Under the pieces are notes generated by a model. That model had not been told where the DNA came from. It saw only the letters and a program-made list of their open reading frames with translations, and searched no databases. Of a DNA stretch of 26,744 bases, positions 7,218-15,876 are shown one piece after another (the first letter of the stretch is position 1; every line of letters starts with the position of its first letter). The stretch covers positions 1 to 26,744 of the forward strand of contig WLNU01000005.1 of assembly GCA_009699645.1 (NCBI GenBank), in the 5' to 3' direction. Origin of the DNA: Actinomycetota bacterium (GTDB taxonomy: Bacteria > Actinomycetota > Actinomycetes > Nanopelagicales > Nanopelagicaceae). A program made the position numbers and the translations under genes.

Positions 7218-8243
7218 ATGCGTATTGGTGTGCTTACTGGTGGTGGAGATTGTCCTGGTCTAAATGCCGTAATCCGTGCCGTTGTCCGCAAAGGCGCTAA
7301 AGAGTTTGGGCATGAGTTTGTTGGCTTTCGTGATGGCTGGAAGGGCCCACTTGAAGGCTTAACAATGCCGCTGACCATTGAAACTACTCGAGGAATTTTG
7401 CCGCGTGGTGGAACAATCCTTGGCTCTTCTCGCACCAACCCTTTTAAGATCGAGGGCGGCGTAGAAATGATTAAAGATAATTTAGCTAAAGCAGGAATCG
7501 ATGCACTAATTGCAATCGGTGGCGAAGACACTCTAGGGGTTGCGACAAAGCTCGATTCACTTGGCGTCAAAGTAATTGGTGTTCCAAAGACAATTGATAA
7601 TGATTTAAATAATACTGATTACACATTTGGTTTTGATACTGCAGTCAATATCGCCGTTGAAGCTATTGATCGTTTACACACAACGGCTGAATCGCATCAC
7701 CGAGCATTAATCGTTGAGGTGATGGGACGACATGCTGGTTGGATTGCACTGCATGCAGGACTAGCTGGTGGTGCGACATGTATTTTGATTCCAGAGCAGA
7801 AATTCTCTGTAGACAAAGTGTGTGAATGGGTCGAATCTCGCTTCAAATCTCACTACGCCCCAATTATCGTTATCGCTGAAGGTGCAATTCCACAAGATGG
7901 AGACATGGCAGTAAAAGATCAGAGTTTAGATTCATTTGGTCACGTCAAGCTTGCCGGTATCGGTGATTGGCTTGCCGAGCAGATCGAAGCAAAAACCGGT
8001 AAAGAGGCGCGCACATCGGTACTTGGACATATTCAACGTGGTGGCTCTCCAACGGCCTTTGACCGTGTCCTTGCAACTCGCTTTGGGCTACATGCAATAA
8101 CGGCGGCCCATGAAGGTGACTGGGGAAAAATGGTCGCACTTCACGGCACAGATATTGTCCGTGTACCGCTGGCATCGGCAACTGAAAAGCTTAAGTTAGT
8201 ACCTCTTGAGCGCTACAAGGAGGCCGAGATTTTCTTTGGTTAA
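7218..8243 (+). CDS. 6-phosphofructokinase, probably PPi-dependent
   Basis: Group III phosphofructokinase, 341 residues from the ATG at 7218. It interconverts fructose 6-phosphate and fructose 1,6-bisphosphate. The N-terminus MRIGVLTGGGDCPGLNAVIR is the phosphate-donor loop. Residues 101-104 are GGED and 122-129 are VPKTIDND, with catalytic Asp127. Numbering coincides with E. coli PfkA, where ATP enzymes have Gly104 and Gly124. Asp104 with Lys124 is the combination known for PPi-dependent enzymes such as that of Amycolatopsis methanolica. EVMGRHAGW and GHIQRGGSPTAFDR are also conserved. An in-frame ATG at 7194 would add eight residues, but 7218 has GGAG 5 nt upstream and matches family starts. 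Confidence 0.93.
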   Translation: MRIGVLTGGGDCPGLNAVIRAVVRKGAKEFGHEFVGFRDGWKGPLEGLTMPLTIETTRGILPRGGTILGSSRTNPFKIEGGVEMIKDNLAKAGIDALIAIGGEDTLGVATKLDSLGVKVIGVPKTIDNDLNNTDYTFGFDTAVNIAVEAIDRLHTTAESHHRALIVEVMGRHAGWIALHAGLAGGATCILIPEQKFSVDKVCEWVESRFKSHYAPIIVIAEGAIPQDGDMAVKDQSLDSFGHVKLAGIGDWLAEQIEAKTGKEARTSVLGHIQRGGSPTAFDRVLATRFGLHAITAAHEGDWGKMVALHGTDIVRVPLASATEKLKLVPLERYKEAEIFFG

Positions 8244-8272
8244 TTGCATCTCGCGAACGGCCTCTGACTCTC

Positions 8273-8278
8273 TACTCT
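8273..8278 (+). promoter_or_regulatory. -10 box of the DAHP synthase gene (leaderless)
   Basis: TACTCT in the 42-nt gap after the phosphofructokinase gene, with 7 nt to the ATG at 8286 and no Shine-Dalgarno. Confidence 0.55.
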
Positions 8279-8285
8279 TATCCCT

Positions 8286-9632
8286 ATGGGCACCTCACTT
8301 GATTCACTCTTCACACCTGGATTAGTTGCCGCCCAGCAACCTAACTGGCCGGGTGGTCCAGAGGGTGCACCTATTAAGGCCGCGGTTGCAGAGTTGAAAT
8401 CTTTTCCGCCACTTGTATTTGCCGGTGAGTGCGATGATCTCAAAGCGCGTATCGCATTAGCCGCCGATGGAAAGGCATTTTGGTTACAAGGCGGAGACTG
8501 CGCTGAGACTTTTGTAGCTGCAACTGCCGATTCGATTCGCAACCGCATTAAAACTATCTTGCAGATGGCAGCGGTTTTGCAGTACCACTCAAGTCTTCCC
8601 GTTATAAAAGTTGGCCGCATGGCAGGACAGTTTGCTAAGCCACGCTCTAATGACATGGAGGTTCGTGGAGATATAACTCTGCCGGCCTACCGCGGGGATG
8701 CAGTCAATGATATTGAGTTCAATGAGAAATCACGTACGCCTGACCCACATCGCCTAGTGCGCGTCTACAACACATCGGCGGCGACCCTTAACTTAGTACG
8801 TGCATTTACGCAGGGTGGATTCGCCGATCTTCGCCAAGTACATGAGTGGAACAAAGGATTTATCCGTGATTCATCTGTCGGTGTTCGCTATGAACAAATG
8901 GCTAATGAAATCGGCCGAGCACTAGCTTTCGTAAAATCTGCTGGGGTTAACCCTGAATCTTTCAAGGCCGTTGATTTCTTCTCAAGCCACGAAGCACTCA
9001 TCTTGGAGTATGAAAAGGCCTTAACCCGTATCGATTCACGTACTGGAAATCCCTATGATGTCTCAGGCCACTTCATCTGGATTGGTGAGCGCACGCGTCA
9101 ATTAGATGGTGCACATATTGATTTTGCATCCAAGGTTCGCAATCCAATTGGTGTCAAGCTTGGACCAAAGTCAACGGTCAATGATGCATTAGCGCTCATT
9201 GAAAAGTTAGATCCAGATCGTGAACCAGGTCGTCTTACATTTATTACACGCATGGGTTCAGGAAAAATCCGTGAGGTTCTGCCTGCGCTAGTTGATGGAG
9301 TTACTAAATCAGGGGCAAAGGTTTTATGGGTATGTGATCCCATGCATGGCAATACATACGAGGCACCATCTGGCTATAAAACACGTAGCTTTGATGATGT
9401 CATGGATGAGGTCAGGGGCTTCTTTGAAGTACATAAGGGGCTCGGGACACATCCTGGTGGGGTCCATATTGAACTCACAGGCGATGATGTCACTGAGTGT
9501 GTTGGTGGCGGAGAACAGATTTCACATGAAGATTTGGCAACTCGATATGAAAGTGCCTGCGATCCCCGCCTCAATCATGCGCAGTCACTTGAACTAGCAT
9601 TTTTAGTTGCCGAGATGCTGCGTGAGCGCTAA
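8286..9632 (+). CDS. aroG: class II 3-deoxy-7-phosphoheptulonate (DAHP) synthase
   Basis: First enzyme of the shikimate pathway: phosphoenolpyruvate plus erythrose 4-phosphate to DAHP. The 448-residue class II (plant/mycobacterial type) protein has FPPLVFAGECDDLK, FWLQGGDCAETF with the metal-binding Cys, VGRMAGQFAKPRS, LPAYRGD, FFSSHEAL, GERTRQLDGAH, GVKLGPKS, and the metal-binding region WVCDPMHGNT with HIELTGDDVTECVGGG near the C-terminus. The mycobacterial enzyme is allosteric through extra helices; that cannot be judged here. In Mycobacterium tuberculosis this gene (Rv2178c) lies near pknL and a prenyl synthase, and both counterparts occur further along this window. Confidence 0.96.
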   Translation: MGTSLDSLFTPGLVAAQQPNWPGGPEGAPIKAAVAELKSFPPLVFAGECDDLKARIALAADGKAFWLQGGDCAETFVAATADSIRNRIKTILQMAAVLQYHSSLPVIKVGRMAGQFAKPRSNDMEVRGDITLPAYRGDAVNDIEFNEKSRTPDPHRLVRVYNTSAATLNLVRAFTQGGFADLRQVHEWNKGFIRDSSVGVRYEQMANEIGRALAFVKSAGVNPESFKAVDFFSSHEALILEYEKALTRIDSRTGNPYDVSGHFIWIGERTRQLDGAHIDFASKVRNPIGVKLGPKSTVNDALALIEKLDPDREPGRLTFITRMGSGKIREVLPALVDGVTKSGAKVLWVCDPMHGNTYEAPSGYKTRSFDDVMDEVRGFFEVHKGLGTHPGGVHIELTGDDVTECVGGGEQISHEDLATRYESACDPRLNHAQSLELAFLVAEMLRER

Positions 9633-9635
9633 TTT
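9630..9635 (+). promoter_or_regulatory. -10 box of ogt, overlapping the aroG stop codon
   Basis: TAATTT begins on the TAA stop of the DAHP synthase gene and ends 6 nt before the GTG at 9642, giving a possible leaderless ogt transcript independent of the upstream gene. Confidence 0.45.
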
Positions 9636-9641
9636 AGGCAC

Positions 9642-10115
9642 GTGCCTTTACTTGTTACATCACTGAAGACCCCGATTGGTCTCCTGAATTTATTGGCCGA
9701 TGATCAGATTCTTATCGGTGCAAATCTCTCAACAATCTCAGCCTTTAAAATTGGCAAAGATGTCAGAGTAGTTAAATCGATCCCAGTAATTTCTGATCTG
9801 ATTAATGATTACTTCGATGGAGATTTAAACGCGATTAATGCTATTAAAACCCGCCAAGTTGGTGCCGCCTTTTCTCAAGCGGCATGGAAAGGCATGCGCA
9901 AGATAAGGGCAGGAAAGGTACTCTCTTATGCTGACTTAGCAGATAGGGCGGGCTCACCTGCGGCCGTGCGTGCAGCCGGCAGTGCTTGTGCCACTAATGC
10001 AATCATGTTAGTTGTGCCGTGTCACCGAGTTGTAAAGACTGGGGGAGCACTTGGTAACTATGCCTACGGTGTTGATAAAAAAGAGTGGCTATTGCGCCAC
10101 GAGGGCTTTCTTTAA
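9642..10115 (+). CDS. ogt: methylated-DNA--protein-cysteine methyltransferase
   Basis: A 157-residue O6-alkylguanine-DNA alkyltransferase that repairs O6-methylguanine by irreversible transfer to a cysteine. The active site VVPCHRVV has Cys127. The helix-turn-helix region includes GKVLSYADLADRAGSPAAVRA with the finger Arg, and the C-terminus [20 protein letters not shown] is typical. The N-terminal Ada-like lobe is short, as in Ogt. GTG start at 9642, 9 nt after the aroG stop, with no Shine-Dalgarno. Its last 27 nt overlap the convergent threonine aldolase gene. Confidence 0.94.
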   Translation: MPLLVTSLKTPIGLLNLLADDQILIGANLSTISAFKIGKDVRVVKSIPVISDLINDYFDGDLNAINAIKTRQVGAAFSQAAWKGMRKIRAGKVLSYADLADRAGSPAAVRAAGSACATNAIMLVVPCHRVVKTGGALGNYAYGVDKKEWLLRHEGFL

Positions 10116-11126
10116 AATTTCAATAGCTTGTGCGCACTGAGCATCATCGAAATCCATATGAGTGACTAGGCGTGCATACTTTGGACCAAGGGCGGCAATC
10201 CATAGTCCGCCGTCGCGACAACGCTGAGTAAGTTCGGCGGCGGTACATGACATAGACGATAAATCTAAGCCAACAATATTTGTTTGAACGCCCTTTGGAT
10301 CAATTAAAGAGGAGTCGACTCCAGCAATCGCTACTGCTAACTCTTTTGCACGTCGATGATCATCGGCAAGTCGTTCAATATTATTATCAAGTGCGTAATG
10401 TCCGGCCGCTGCCAAAATGCCAACCTGTCTCATGCCTGCGCCATAACGCTTGCGCCATTGACGTGCCTTAGCAATATGCTCCTTAGAGGCGAGCATGATT
10501 GAGCCAATCGGTGCACCCAACCCCTTAGATAAACAGACACTAATCGTGTCAAAATACTTTCCATACTCACTAAAAGAAACTCCGCTTGCGATATGGGCAT
10601 TCCAGATACGGGCACCATCTAAGTGAAGTGCTATACCCAACTTTTCTGCACCTGTGCGAAGTGCTGCGATTTCACTGATTGGTTGCACCGTTCCGCCACC
10701 AAAGTTATGTGTGTTTTCTACGGCTATCGCAGTTGTTGAGACTAAGTAAGGCCCTGAATCGGGCCGAGCAATTTCAAGGGCATCAGATGCTTTTAACAGC
10801 CCATGGATAGCCGGCCAGGTTCTCGTTGTGATTCCGCTAAAAACTGCAGCTGCGCCAAGTTCGGCACGGACGATGTGGGAGTTAGTCTCGGCAAGTAGCT
10901 CCTCTCCTGGAGCCACCAACATGCGAATCGCTAATTGATTGGCAAGGGAGCCAGTGGGTGCAAATAAGCCAGCCTCTTTTCCAAACATGGCGGCAACGCG
11001 CTCTTCGAGAGAGTTAACCGTTGGATCATCGCCAAAGACATCATCTCCCACTACTGCATGTGCAATTGCATCTCGCATGCCCGGGCTTGGTCGAGTGACG
11101 GTATCGGAACGAAGGTCTATTGCCAT
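10089..11126 (-). CDS. ltaE: low-specificity L-threonine aldolase
   Basis: A PLP enzyme of fold type I, 345 residues, that splits L-threonine or L-allo-threonine to glycine and acetaldehyde. The N-terminus [18 protein letters not shown] is the signature. [21 protein letters not shown] (PLP phosphate binding), [12 protein letters not shown] with the PLP-ring Asp170, and [14 protein letters not shown] with Schiff-base Lys201 follow. A TAGGCT box 7 nt before the ATG overlaps the stop of the preceding EamA gene, so it may be transcribed separately as well as in the run. The 3' end overlaps ogt by 27 nt. It may supply glycine; related beta-eliminating enzymes cannot be fully excluded. Confidence 0.93.
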   Translation of the reverse strand: MAIDLRSDTVTRPSPGMRDAIAHAVVGDDVFGDDPTVNSLEERVAAMFGKEAGLFAPTGSLANQLAIRMLVAPGEELLAETNSHIVRAELGAAAVFSGITTRTWPAIHGLLKASDALEIARPDSGPYLVSTTAIAVENTHNFGGGTVQPISEIAALRTGAEKLGIALHLDGARIWNAHIASGVSFSEYGKYFDTISVCLSKGLGAPIGSIMLASKEHIAKARQWRKRYGAGMRQVGILAAAGHYALDNNIERLADDHRRAKELAVAIAGVDSSLIDPKGVQTNIVGLDLSSMSCTAAELTQRCRDGGLWIAALGPKYARLVTHMDFDDAQCAQAIEILKKALVAQ

Positions 11127-11133
11127 AGTTGTA

Positions 11134-11139
11134 AGCCTA
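11134..11139 (-). promoter_or_regulatory. -10 box of ltaE, using the upstream stop codon
   Basis: TAGGCT on the minus strand begins with the TAG stop of the EamA gene and ends 7 nt before the ltaE ATG. This gives a possible leaderless internal promoter in the minus-strand run. Confidence 0.45.
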
Positions 11140-12003
11140 CTTCTCTTCTTTCATTACTATCAAATACATAGCAGTTACTACTAACACCCCACCGATAGAG
11201 CTCTGCAGAGTGAGGGTTTCACCCCCAAATATGATTGCAAAGAGAGCGGCGAATACAACCTCCATCGTTAAAATCACTGCAACTTTAATTGGGCTCATAT
11301 GGGCCTGTGCCCAGGTTTGAATAATAAAAGCTATTACAGTTGCAAAGATTGCAGTAAAGATCACTACGCCCCACACATCAGCATCGGGAGGTGGTGCATA
11401 GCCGTCAGGAATCGATGCGATACCTGCCAAAAGAGCACACACCCCAAGTTGAACGACCGTCATGGCATAGGTATCTCGGCCTGGACTCCATTTACTCAGA
11501 GCGATGATATGGAGAGCAAAGAGAATCGCACTAATAAATGTTAAGAGCTCTCCGAAGCCAATTGACCAGCCGCGGATGGATAAAAACCCAAGGCCGATGG
11601 TTCCCATTGCAATACAGCTCCAGGTGAAGGCAGTAACACGCTGGCGCAGGATGACGGAGGCAAAAAATGGAGTCAAGACAATGTAGAGACCGGTGACAAA
11701 GCCTGTAATTGCAACCCCAGTGCGCTCCAGACCTAGAGTCTGAAATATATATCCCGCTCCTAGAAATACTCCTGCAGAACCTGCACGTAAGAGTAAATCC
11801 CGATTTATTAACTTAATTACCTGTGGGCGAATCATCAGCATTACAATTGTAGCTACAGCAAAGCGTGTGAAGAGAAAGTTATTGACACTCTGCCTTTCAA
11901 TGGCATCCTTCATAATCAGGAAGGAGAAGCCCCAGGCCATTGCAACTGAAAGCAGAGCCCAAGGAGCTAACTTCATTTTGTAGAGATGTTTAGCGTTGCT
12001 CAC
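11137..12003 (-). CDS. EamA/DMT-family membrane transporter (second copy)
   Basis: A 288-residue protein with about ten membrane helices. Family features: [15 protein letters not shown] near the N-terminus, [21 protein letters not shown] in the first half, and [23 protein letters not shown] with [13 protein letters not shown] in the second half, all typical of EamA permeases. Substrate unknown; such proteins often export amino acids or metabolites. The GTG start at 12003 overlaps the nfo stop (GTGA), indicating translational coupling. A Met at residue 10 is an alternative start. ltaE follows after 10 nt, so a role linked to amino acids is conceivable but not shown. Confidence 0.87.
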   Translation of the reverse strand: MSNAKHLYKMKLAPWALLSVAMAWGFSFLIMKDAIERQSVNNFLFTRFAVATIVMLMIRPQVIKLINRDLLLRAGSAGVFLGAGYIFQTLGLERTGVAITGFVTGLYIVLTPFFASVILRQRVTAFTWSCIAMGTIGLGFLSIRGWSIGFGELLTFISAILFALHIIALSKWSPGRDTYAMTVVQLGVCALLAGIASIPDGYAPPPDADVWGVVIFTAIFATVIAFIIQTWAQAHMSPIKVAVILTMEVVFAALFAIIFGGETLTLQSSIGGVLVVTAMYLIVMKEEK

Positions 12004-12863
12004 TTCTTATCTCTCAACTTTTTAAGAAGTGCAACCTCAATAGTGTGCTTTTCTTCCATTCCAGGTGTCTCTAAAACCAGTGGAACGCCGGCCGCTGCAG
12101 GGTGTGCGAGAAGTTCGGCAAAGGGATCGACACCGATATGTCCATCGCCAATATTTTGGTGGCGATCTTTGAGCGCTCCGCAGATATCCATCGAGTCATT
12201 GGCATGTACTAATTTAAAGCGCTCTACTCCAGCAATCTCTACGAGTAAATCCAAAGTCTTAGCCATTCCACCTTTGACGGCAATGTCATGTCCTGCAGCA
12301 AATACGTGACATGTATCTAGACAGATTCCAACTTTTGGATGGTATTCGAGAGCTTTTAAATAGTTTTCAAGATCATCTAACTTCTTTACAAGTGATTGGC
12401 CCTGTCCAGCAGTGGGTTCAAGGAGCAAGAACGGGGAATCATCGGAGAGTGCATCCAGAATCGGCATCATGCCTTCGTGAATCTGCTTCCAGGCTCGTTC
12501 AACATGCGTTGTTTCTACCGCAGAGCCAGTATGAATAACGACACCGAGAGCACCGATATCGACGCCGCGTTGGAGAGAGTAGGCAGTGGATGCCAGAGAG
12601 TTGAGGTAGGTGGCTTCGGTGGGAGAGCCTAAGTTAATAAGAAATGGCGCATGAACATACGTTTCAATATCGATCTCTGCAGCCTTTTCCTTAAAGGCGT
12701 TATCTAAATCTGGCTTTGCCGCCGGCATCGCCCACATACGCGGACTCGATGCAAATACCTGGATTACTTCGGCGCCAGTAGTTTGTGCATACTCAATGGA
12801 GCGCTTAGCCATTCCACCTGTGGTCGGAGTATGTGCGCCGATACGGGAGCGTTGCTTGGACAT
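12000..12863 (-). CDS. nfo: endonuclease IV (AP endonuclease)
   Basis: A 287-residue Zn-dependent apurinic/apyrimidinic endonuclease with a TIM-barrel AP2EC fold. It incises 5' of abasic sites in base excision repair. Signatures: RIGAHTPTTGGM at the N-terminus, FASSPRMWAMP, the YVHAPFLINL metal-binding His, VIHTGSAVE, LLLEPTAGQG, CLDTCHVFAAGHD, LVHANDSMDICGALKDRHQN with IGDGHIG, and a terminal LVLETPG. It starts 4 nt after the stop of the PASTA kinase gene. A TAGGGT box inside the end of that gene lies 6 nt before the ATG. The stop overlaps the next gene by 4 nt. Confidence 0.95.
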   Translation of the reverse strand: MSKQRSRIGAHTPTTGGMAKRSIEYAQTTGAEVIQVFASSPRMWAMPAAKPDLDNAFKEKAAEIDIETYVHAPFLINLGSPTEATYLNSLASTAYSLQRGVDIGALGVVIHTGSAVETTHVERAWKQIHEGMMPILDALSDDSPFLLLEPTAGQGQSLVKKLDDLENYLKALEYHPKVGICLDTCHVFAAGHDIAVKGGMAKTLDLLVEIAGVERFKLVHANDSMDICGALKDRHQNIGDGHIGVDPFAELLAHPAAAGVPLVLETPGMEEKHTIEVALLKKLRDKK

Positions 12864-12867
12864 CGGC

Positions 12868-14763
12868 CTACCCTACGGTAATTGTGACCGTACTGCCACG
12901 TTTTACCTTACCGCCTATTTGAGGCGAAATATTCGTGACTCTCTTAATCTTTTTAACCCCTAATTTCTTAACAATTACCTTGAGCTCTAAATCCTTAAGT
13001 GTTCTTACAGCCTTCACCTCTTCAAGTGAGAAAACATTAGGAATATATACGAACTGCGATCCCTTTGAGACAATGAGTGTGATAGTCGAACTCTTTGGGG
13101 CATCACTATTTCCAGCCGGTGATTGAGAAATCACGGCGCCAGAGAGGGCCGTCTCATCGAAGGCATATGTACTCTCTACATTAAAACCAGCATCGGTTAA
13201 TTCATTGAGAGCTTGCTCCCCACTTTTACCAACATAGGATGCAAGAGCAATTGTTTCAACGCCTTTACTGACAACGATATTTATCACTGAATCTCGCTTT
13301 ACTTTAGCCCCAGCTTTAGGATCGGTGGAGATAACAAATCCCTTTGGTATTTTATTGCTAAAGATCTCACTCGTTGTTCCAACAGTGAGTGGGCTCTTTG
13401 TAATCGCGGCGGCAGCTGCTTGTGGCGTTAATCCAACAAGGGATGCAATGGTGTAGCGCTCGGCGCCTTTAGAGATAACCAGGGTGACCTCGCCACCAGT
13501 ATCTACGCGACCACCACCGGGTGGATTTGATTCGATAATCTTTCCCGCTGCAATCTCTTCATCAAAGCGTTTTTCAATAATGACGTTAGTGAGTCCAAGT
13601 GGCGTCAGAGCCGAGATCGCTTCATCGTATGAAGCACCAACTGTTGATGGAACAACTATCCGAGAGCCTGGACCTACGAGTGTGTACCAGCCACCGATAC
13701 CCAGTGCGATTGCAAGGACGATGGCAACTTTGCGATTACGCCGCACGCGTTTGCTAGCTCGATGCTTTTTCTCTTCGCGTCGGCGAATATCTCTTGTGCT
13801 CTCTTTAATCTCAATACTTGGCTCGACAACAATCTCCTGCTTTGCCTTGGTTCGTGATTTCTCGCGAATGGCATCAACGGGAAGATCGAGCTCTAACTTC
13901 ATCTGGTTTTTCTTAGGATCTAAATCCGCGGCAATCGCCTCGAGGGAGTTAAGAAATTCACCTGCATCTCGAGGACGTTTATCTGGGTCTCTATTAGTTG
14001 CACGGCTAATCAGATCATCGAGTGCCTGCGGAATATCTTTGCGTTTAGAGCGAGGCGGCGGAATATCTCGATTGACATGCATGTATGCGATTTGAATCGG
14101 GGTATCACCTATAAATGGTTTCTCGCCCGTCAACATTTCAAAGGCCACAATTCCAACGGCGTAAACATCACTGCGAGCATCGGCAATACCGCGTTGGACC
14201 TGCTCGGGGGATAGGTAGGAGACCGAGCCCAAGATGACACTTGATTCTGCCGTCATGGTAGAGCCAATAATCTCACCACGCGCTAAACCAAAGTCTGCGA
14301 TCTTAATACGCCCCTCTTTCGAGATTAAGATGTTTTCAGGTTTCACATCTCGGTGCACGATTCCAATTGCATGAGCTGCAGCAAGAGCGCTAAGAATCGG
14401 TGTCAAGTAATTCATTGCATCTTTGATTTCAAATCGCCCGCGCTCATTGAGATATTCGCGCAGCGTGCTTCCTTCGATTAACTCCATGACCAAAAACACC
14501 GCGGGTACACCATTTTGGTTCCACCCCTGATCTTGTACGGCGACGATATTGGGGTGCGAAAGTGCTGCCGCAGCCTTTGCCTCGCGAATAAATCGACTGA
14601 CAAATGCATCATCTTGGGCCAAATGGGGATGCATAATCTTCACTGCAACTTTACGATCTAAACGTGTATCCATCGCTTCATAAATCGAAGCCATTCCACC
14701 ATTAGCGACCTGTCGAATTAATTGATAGCGGCTATCAATGAGTTCACCCGATAGATCCGACAT
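12868..14763 (-). CDS. PASTA-domain Ser/Thr protein kinase (PknB/PknL family)
   Basis: A 631-residue membrane kinase. The Hanks-type kinase domain covers about residues 12-275: glycine loop NGGMAS (21-26), Lys42, HRDVKPEN with Asp139, DFG at 157-159, YLSPEQ. A basic linker (about 326-345) precedes one membrane helix (about 346-364). Four PASTA repeats follow (about 369-432, 437-502, 505-568, 572-631), predicted outside the cell to sense cell-wall muropeptides or lipid II. Four repeats resembles PknB, but its neighbourhood with a class II DAHP synthase and a prenyl synthase resembles mycobacterial pknL. No pbp or rodA partners are adjacent. A TAAAAT box 7 nt before the ATG suggests a leaderless mRNA. 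Confidence 0.95.
   Translation of the reverse strand: MSDLSGELIDSRYQLIRQVANGGMASIYEAMDTRLDRKVAVKIMHPHLAQDDAFVSRFIREAKAAAALSHPNIVAVQDQGWNQNGVPAVFLVMELIEGSTLREYLNERGRFEIKDAMNYLTPILSALAAAHAIGIVHRDVKPENILISKEGRIKIADFGLARGEIIGSTMTAESSVILGSVSYLSPEQVQRGIADARSDVYAVGIVAFEMLTGEKPFIGDTPIQIAYMHVNRDIPPPRSKRKDIPQALDDLISRATNRDPDKRPRDAGEFLNSLEAIAADLDPKKNQMKLELDLPVDAIREKSRTKAKQEIVVEPSIEIKESTRDIRRREEKKHRASKRVRRNRKVAIVLAIALGIGGWYTLVGPGSRIVVPSTVGASYDEAISALTPLGLTNVIIEKRFDEEIAAGKIIESNPPGGGRVDTGGEVTLVISKGAERYTIASLVGLTPQAAAAAITKSPLTVGTTSEIFSNKIPKGFVISTDPKAGAKVKRDSVINIVVSKGVETIALASYVGKSGEQALNELTDAGFNVESTYAFDETALSGAVISQSPAGNSDAPKSSTITLIVSKGSQFVYIPNVFSLEEVKAVRTLKDLELKVIVKKLGVKKIKRVTNISPQIGGKVKRGSTVTITVG
12870..12875 (-). 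promoter_or_regulatory. -10 box of nfo, inside the 3' end of the kinase gene
   Basis: TAGGGT on the minus strand overlaps the end of the kinase gene and ends 6 nt before the nfo ATG, so nfo could also be made from a leaderless transcript. Confidence 0.4.
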
Positions 14764-14770
14764 GTGGTGA

Positions 14771-14776
14771 ATTTTA
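14771..14776 (-). promoter_or_regulatory. -10 box of the PASTA kinase gene (leaderless)
   Basis: TAAAAT on the minus strand with 7 nt to the ATG at 14763 and no Shine-Dalgarno. It lies in the 50-nt gap after the P-loop kinase gene. Confidence 0.55.
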
Positions 14777-14813
14777 TGGATTCGAGCTTAAAGAAGGGCT
14801 CGGGGCGCGCCCA

Positions 14814-15311
14814 TTAGGCCTGTGAAGTAATAATGTGGTCGGCATGCAAGCGGGTTGCATCACGCGCAAAGTGTGCATCTTGCGTGATCTGCCATCGACG
14901 CATCTGACTTTCTATTTCGAAACCATCACGTTGTAGAACTCGGGCCAATCCGATTTCGGACTCGATATCTAGCCAGTACAGGGTAGCGCCGGCATCACGT
15001 ACTACTTTTTGCCCCGCACCGACTCCTTCAAGTATCACAATCTGACTTGGTTGAAAGCTGCGAGTTGAGTCAAAGCCCATAGTGCTCCAGTTAAAAATTG
15101 GAAGAGTGAAGACGCTCTTAGTTTTATAGGCCTGAAGAATTTCAGCCAAAGTAGAAGTGAGAGCATCACCAAGTGCGTCATCCCAGCCATCGTATAAATC
15201 GTCCATATGAATAACGACAACTGACTTATCGGCTGAGAACTCTGCAAAAAACTTGGCAGCCAAAGTTGTTTTACCGGCACCGGCTGGTCCATCAATTGCT
15301 ATAAGTGTCAT
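14814..15311 (-). CDS. P-loop kinase, uridine-kinase-like, paired with the PnuT-like gene
   Basis: A 165-residue P-loop NTPase. Walker A is GPAGAGKTT (8-16). HMDDLYDGWDD (about 35-45) matches the catalytic DDxY-type loop of uridine kinase/phosphoribulokinase-like enzymes. IVILEGVGAG (about 91-100) is Walker-B-like, and an Arg-rich lid follows. It is shorter than true uridine kinases (about 210). The start overlaps the transporter's end by 20 nt, so the two are cotranscribed and coupled behind the TPP riboswitch. In NAD salvage PnuC works with a kinase that traps the imported substrate. By analogy this could act on thiamine, but that is inference; similar short kinases of unknown substrate are common in actinobacteria. 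Confidence 0.75.
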   Translation of the reverse strand: MTLIAIDGPAGAGKTTLAAKFFAEFSADKSVVVIHMDDLYDGWDDALGDALTSTLAEILQAYKTKSVFTLPIFNWSTMGFDSTRSFQPSQIVILEGVGAGQKVVRDAGATLYWLDIESEIGLARVLQRDGFEIESQMRRWQITQDAHFARDATRLHADHIITSQA

Positions 15312-15867
15312 TCCAGCGCTTCCAACCGACTACTGCAACTACTGTAAATGCGAAGTAGAGAAGTGCCGTAAACCAATAGCCAAGTACTGCATATTGAATC
15401 GTGCCTGCTATATCAACTATGAGCCATAAAATCCACGACTCTATCTTTTCGTAGACCATGAGTATCTGTGCAATCAGACTTGCAACGAGTAAAAATGCAT
15501 CAGACCATGTGGCAGCAGCACCTAGGTGAGAGAGCACAGGTGTAAGAAGTGAAACAGAGACGATTGTCGCCATCGCCCATATCGCCCTATTACGATTTGA
15601 TAACGCACCAGGCTTTGCTCCAGTGGGTGCCCAACCTCGCCAACCCCATACTGCGGCAACTATAAAAACAATCTGTAGCGCTGCACTTGCAAAGAGATCG
15701 GCCTGATAGAAAAAGACCATATAGAGAGCGCTACTGGCCGCCCACCATGGCCATGTTATGCGCTTACCTGTTGTTCCAAGCCACACACCGATAAATGAAA
15801 CTACCGCCGCGAGTGACTCCAAGATTGATACGTCATAACCCCAAGCAGTAAAGAGAGTTGTTGACAT
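15292..15867 (-). CDS. pnuT: PnuC-family transporter, probably thiamine (PnuT-like)
   Basis: A 191-residue membrane protein with about seven helices and PnuC-family features: SILESLAAVVSFIGVWL near the N-terminus, YQADLFASAALQIVF, GWRGW, and SWILWLIVDIAGTIQYAVLGYW toward the C-terminus. PnuC proteins move unphosphorylated vitamins by facilitated diffusion, driven by intracellular phosphorylation. The TPP riboswitch directly upstream points to thiamine rather than nicotinamide riboside. The start is the ATG at 15867, 9 nt after AAGGA. A longer reading frame back to 15909 would run into the riboswitch, so I reject it. A P-loop kinase gene overlaps its 3' end by 20 nt. Confidence 0.87.
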   Translation of the reverse strand: MSTTLFTAWGYDVSILESLAAVVSFIGVWLGTTGKRITWPWWAASSALYMVFFYQADLFASAALQIVFIVAAVWGWRGWAPTGAKPGALSNRNRAIWAMATIVSVSLLTPVLSHLGAAATWSDAFLLVASLIAQILMVYEKIESWILWLIVDIAGTIQYAVLGYWFTALLYFAFTVVAVVGWKRWNDTYSN

Positions 15868-15876
15868 TGAAGTAAG

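Noticed and set aside
12868..14763. Plus-strand reading frame of about 200 codons opposite the PASTA kinase (13484-14095)
   Set aside because: Shadow of a well-conserved kinase gene; no start signal and Ser/Arg-rich composition expected from the antisense frame.
14780..14812. GC-rich palindrome (gggcgcgccc at 14803-14812) as a terminator after the P-loop kinase gene
   Set aside because: Stem options are weak and only an interrupted TTCTTT follows on the minus strand; not convincing as an intrinsic terminator.
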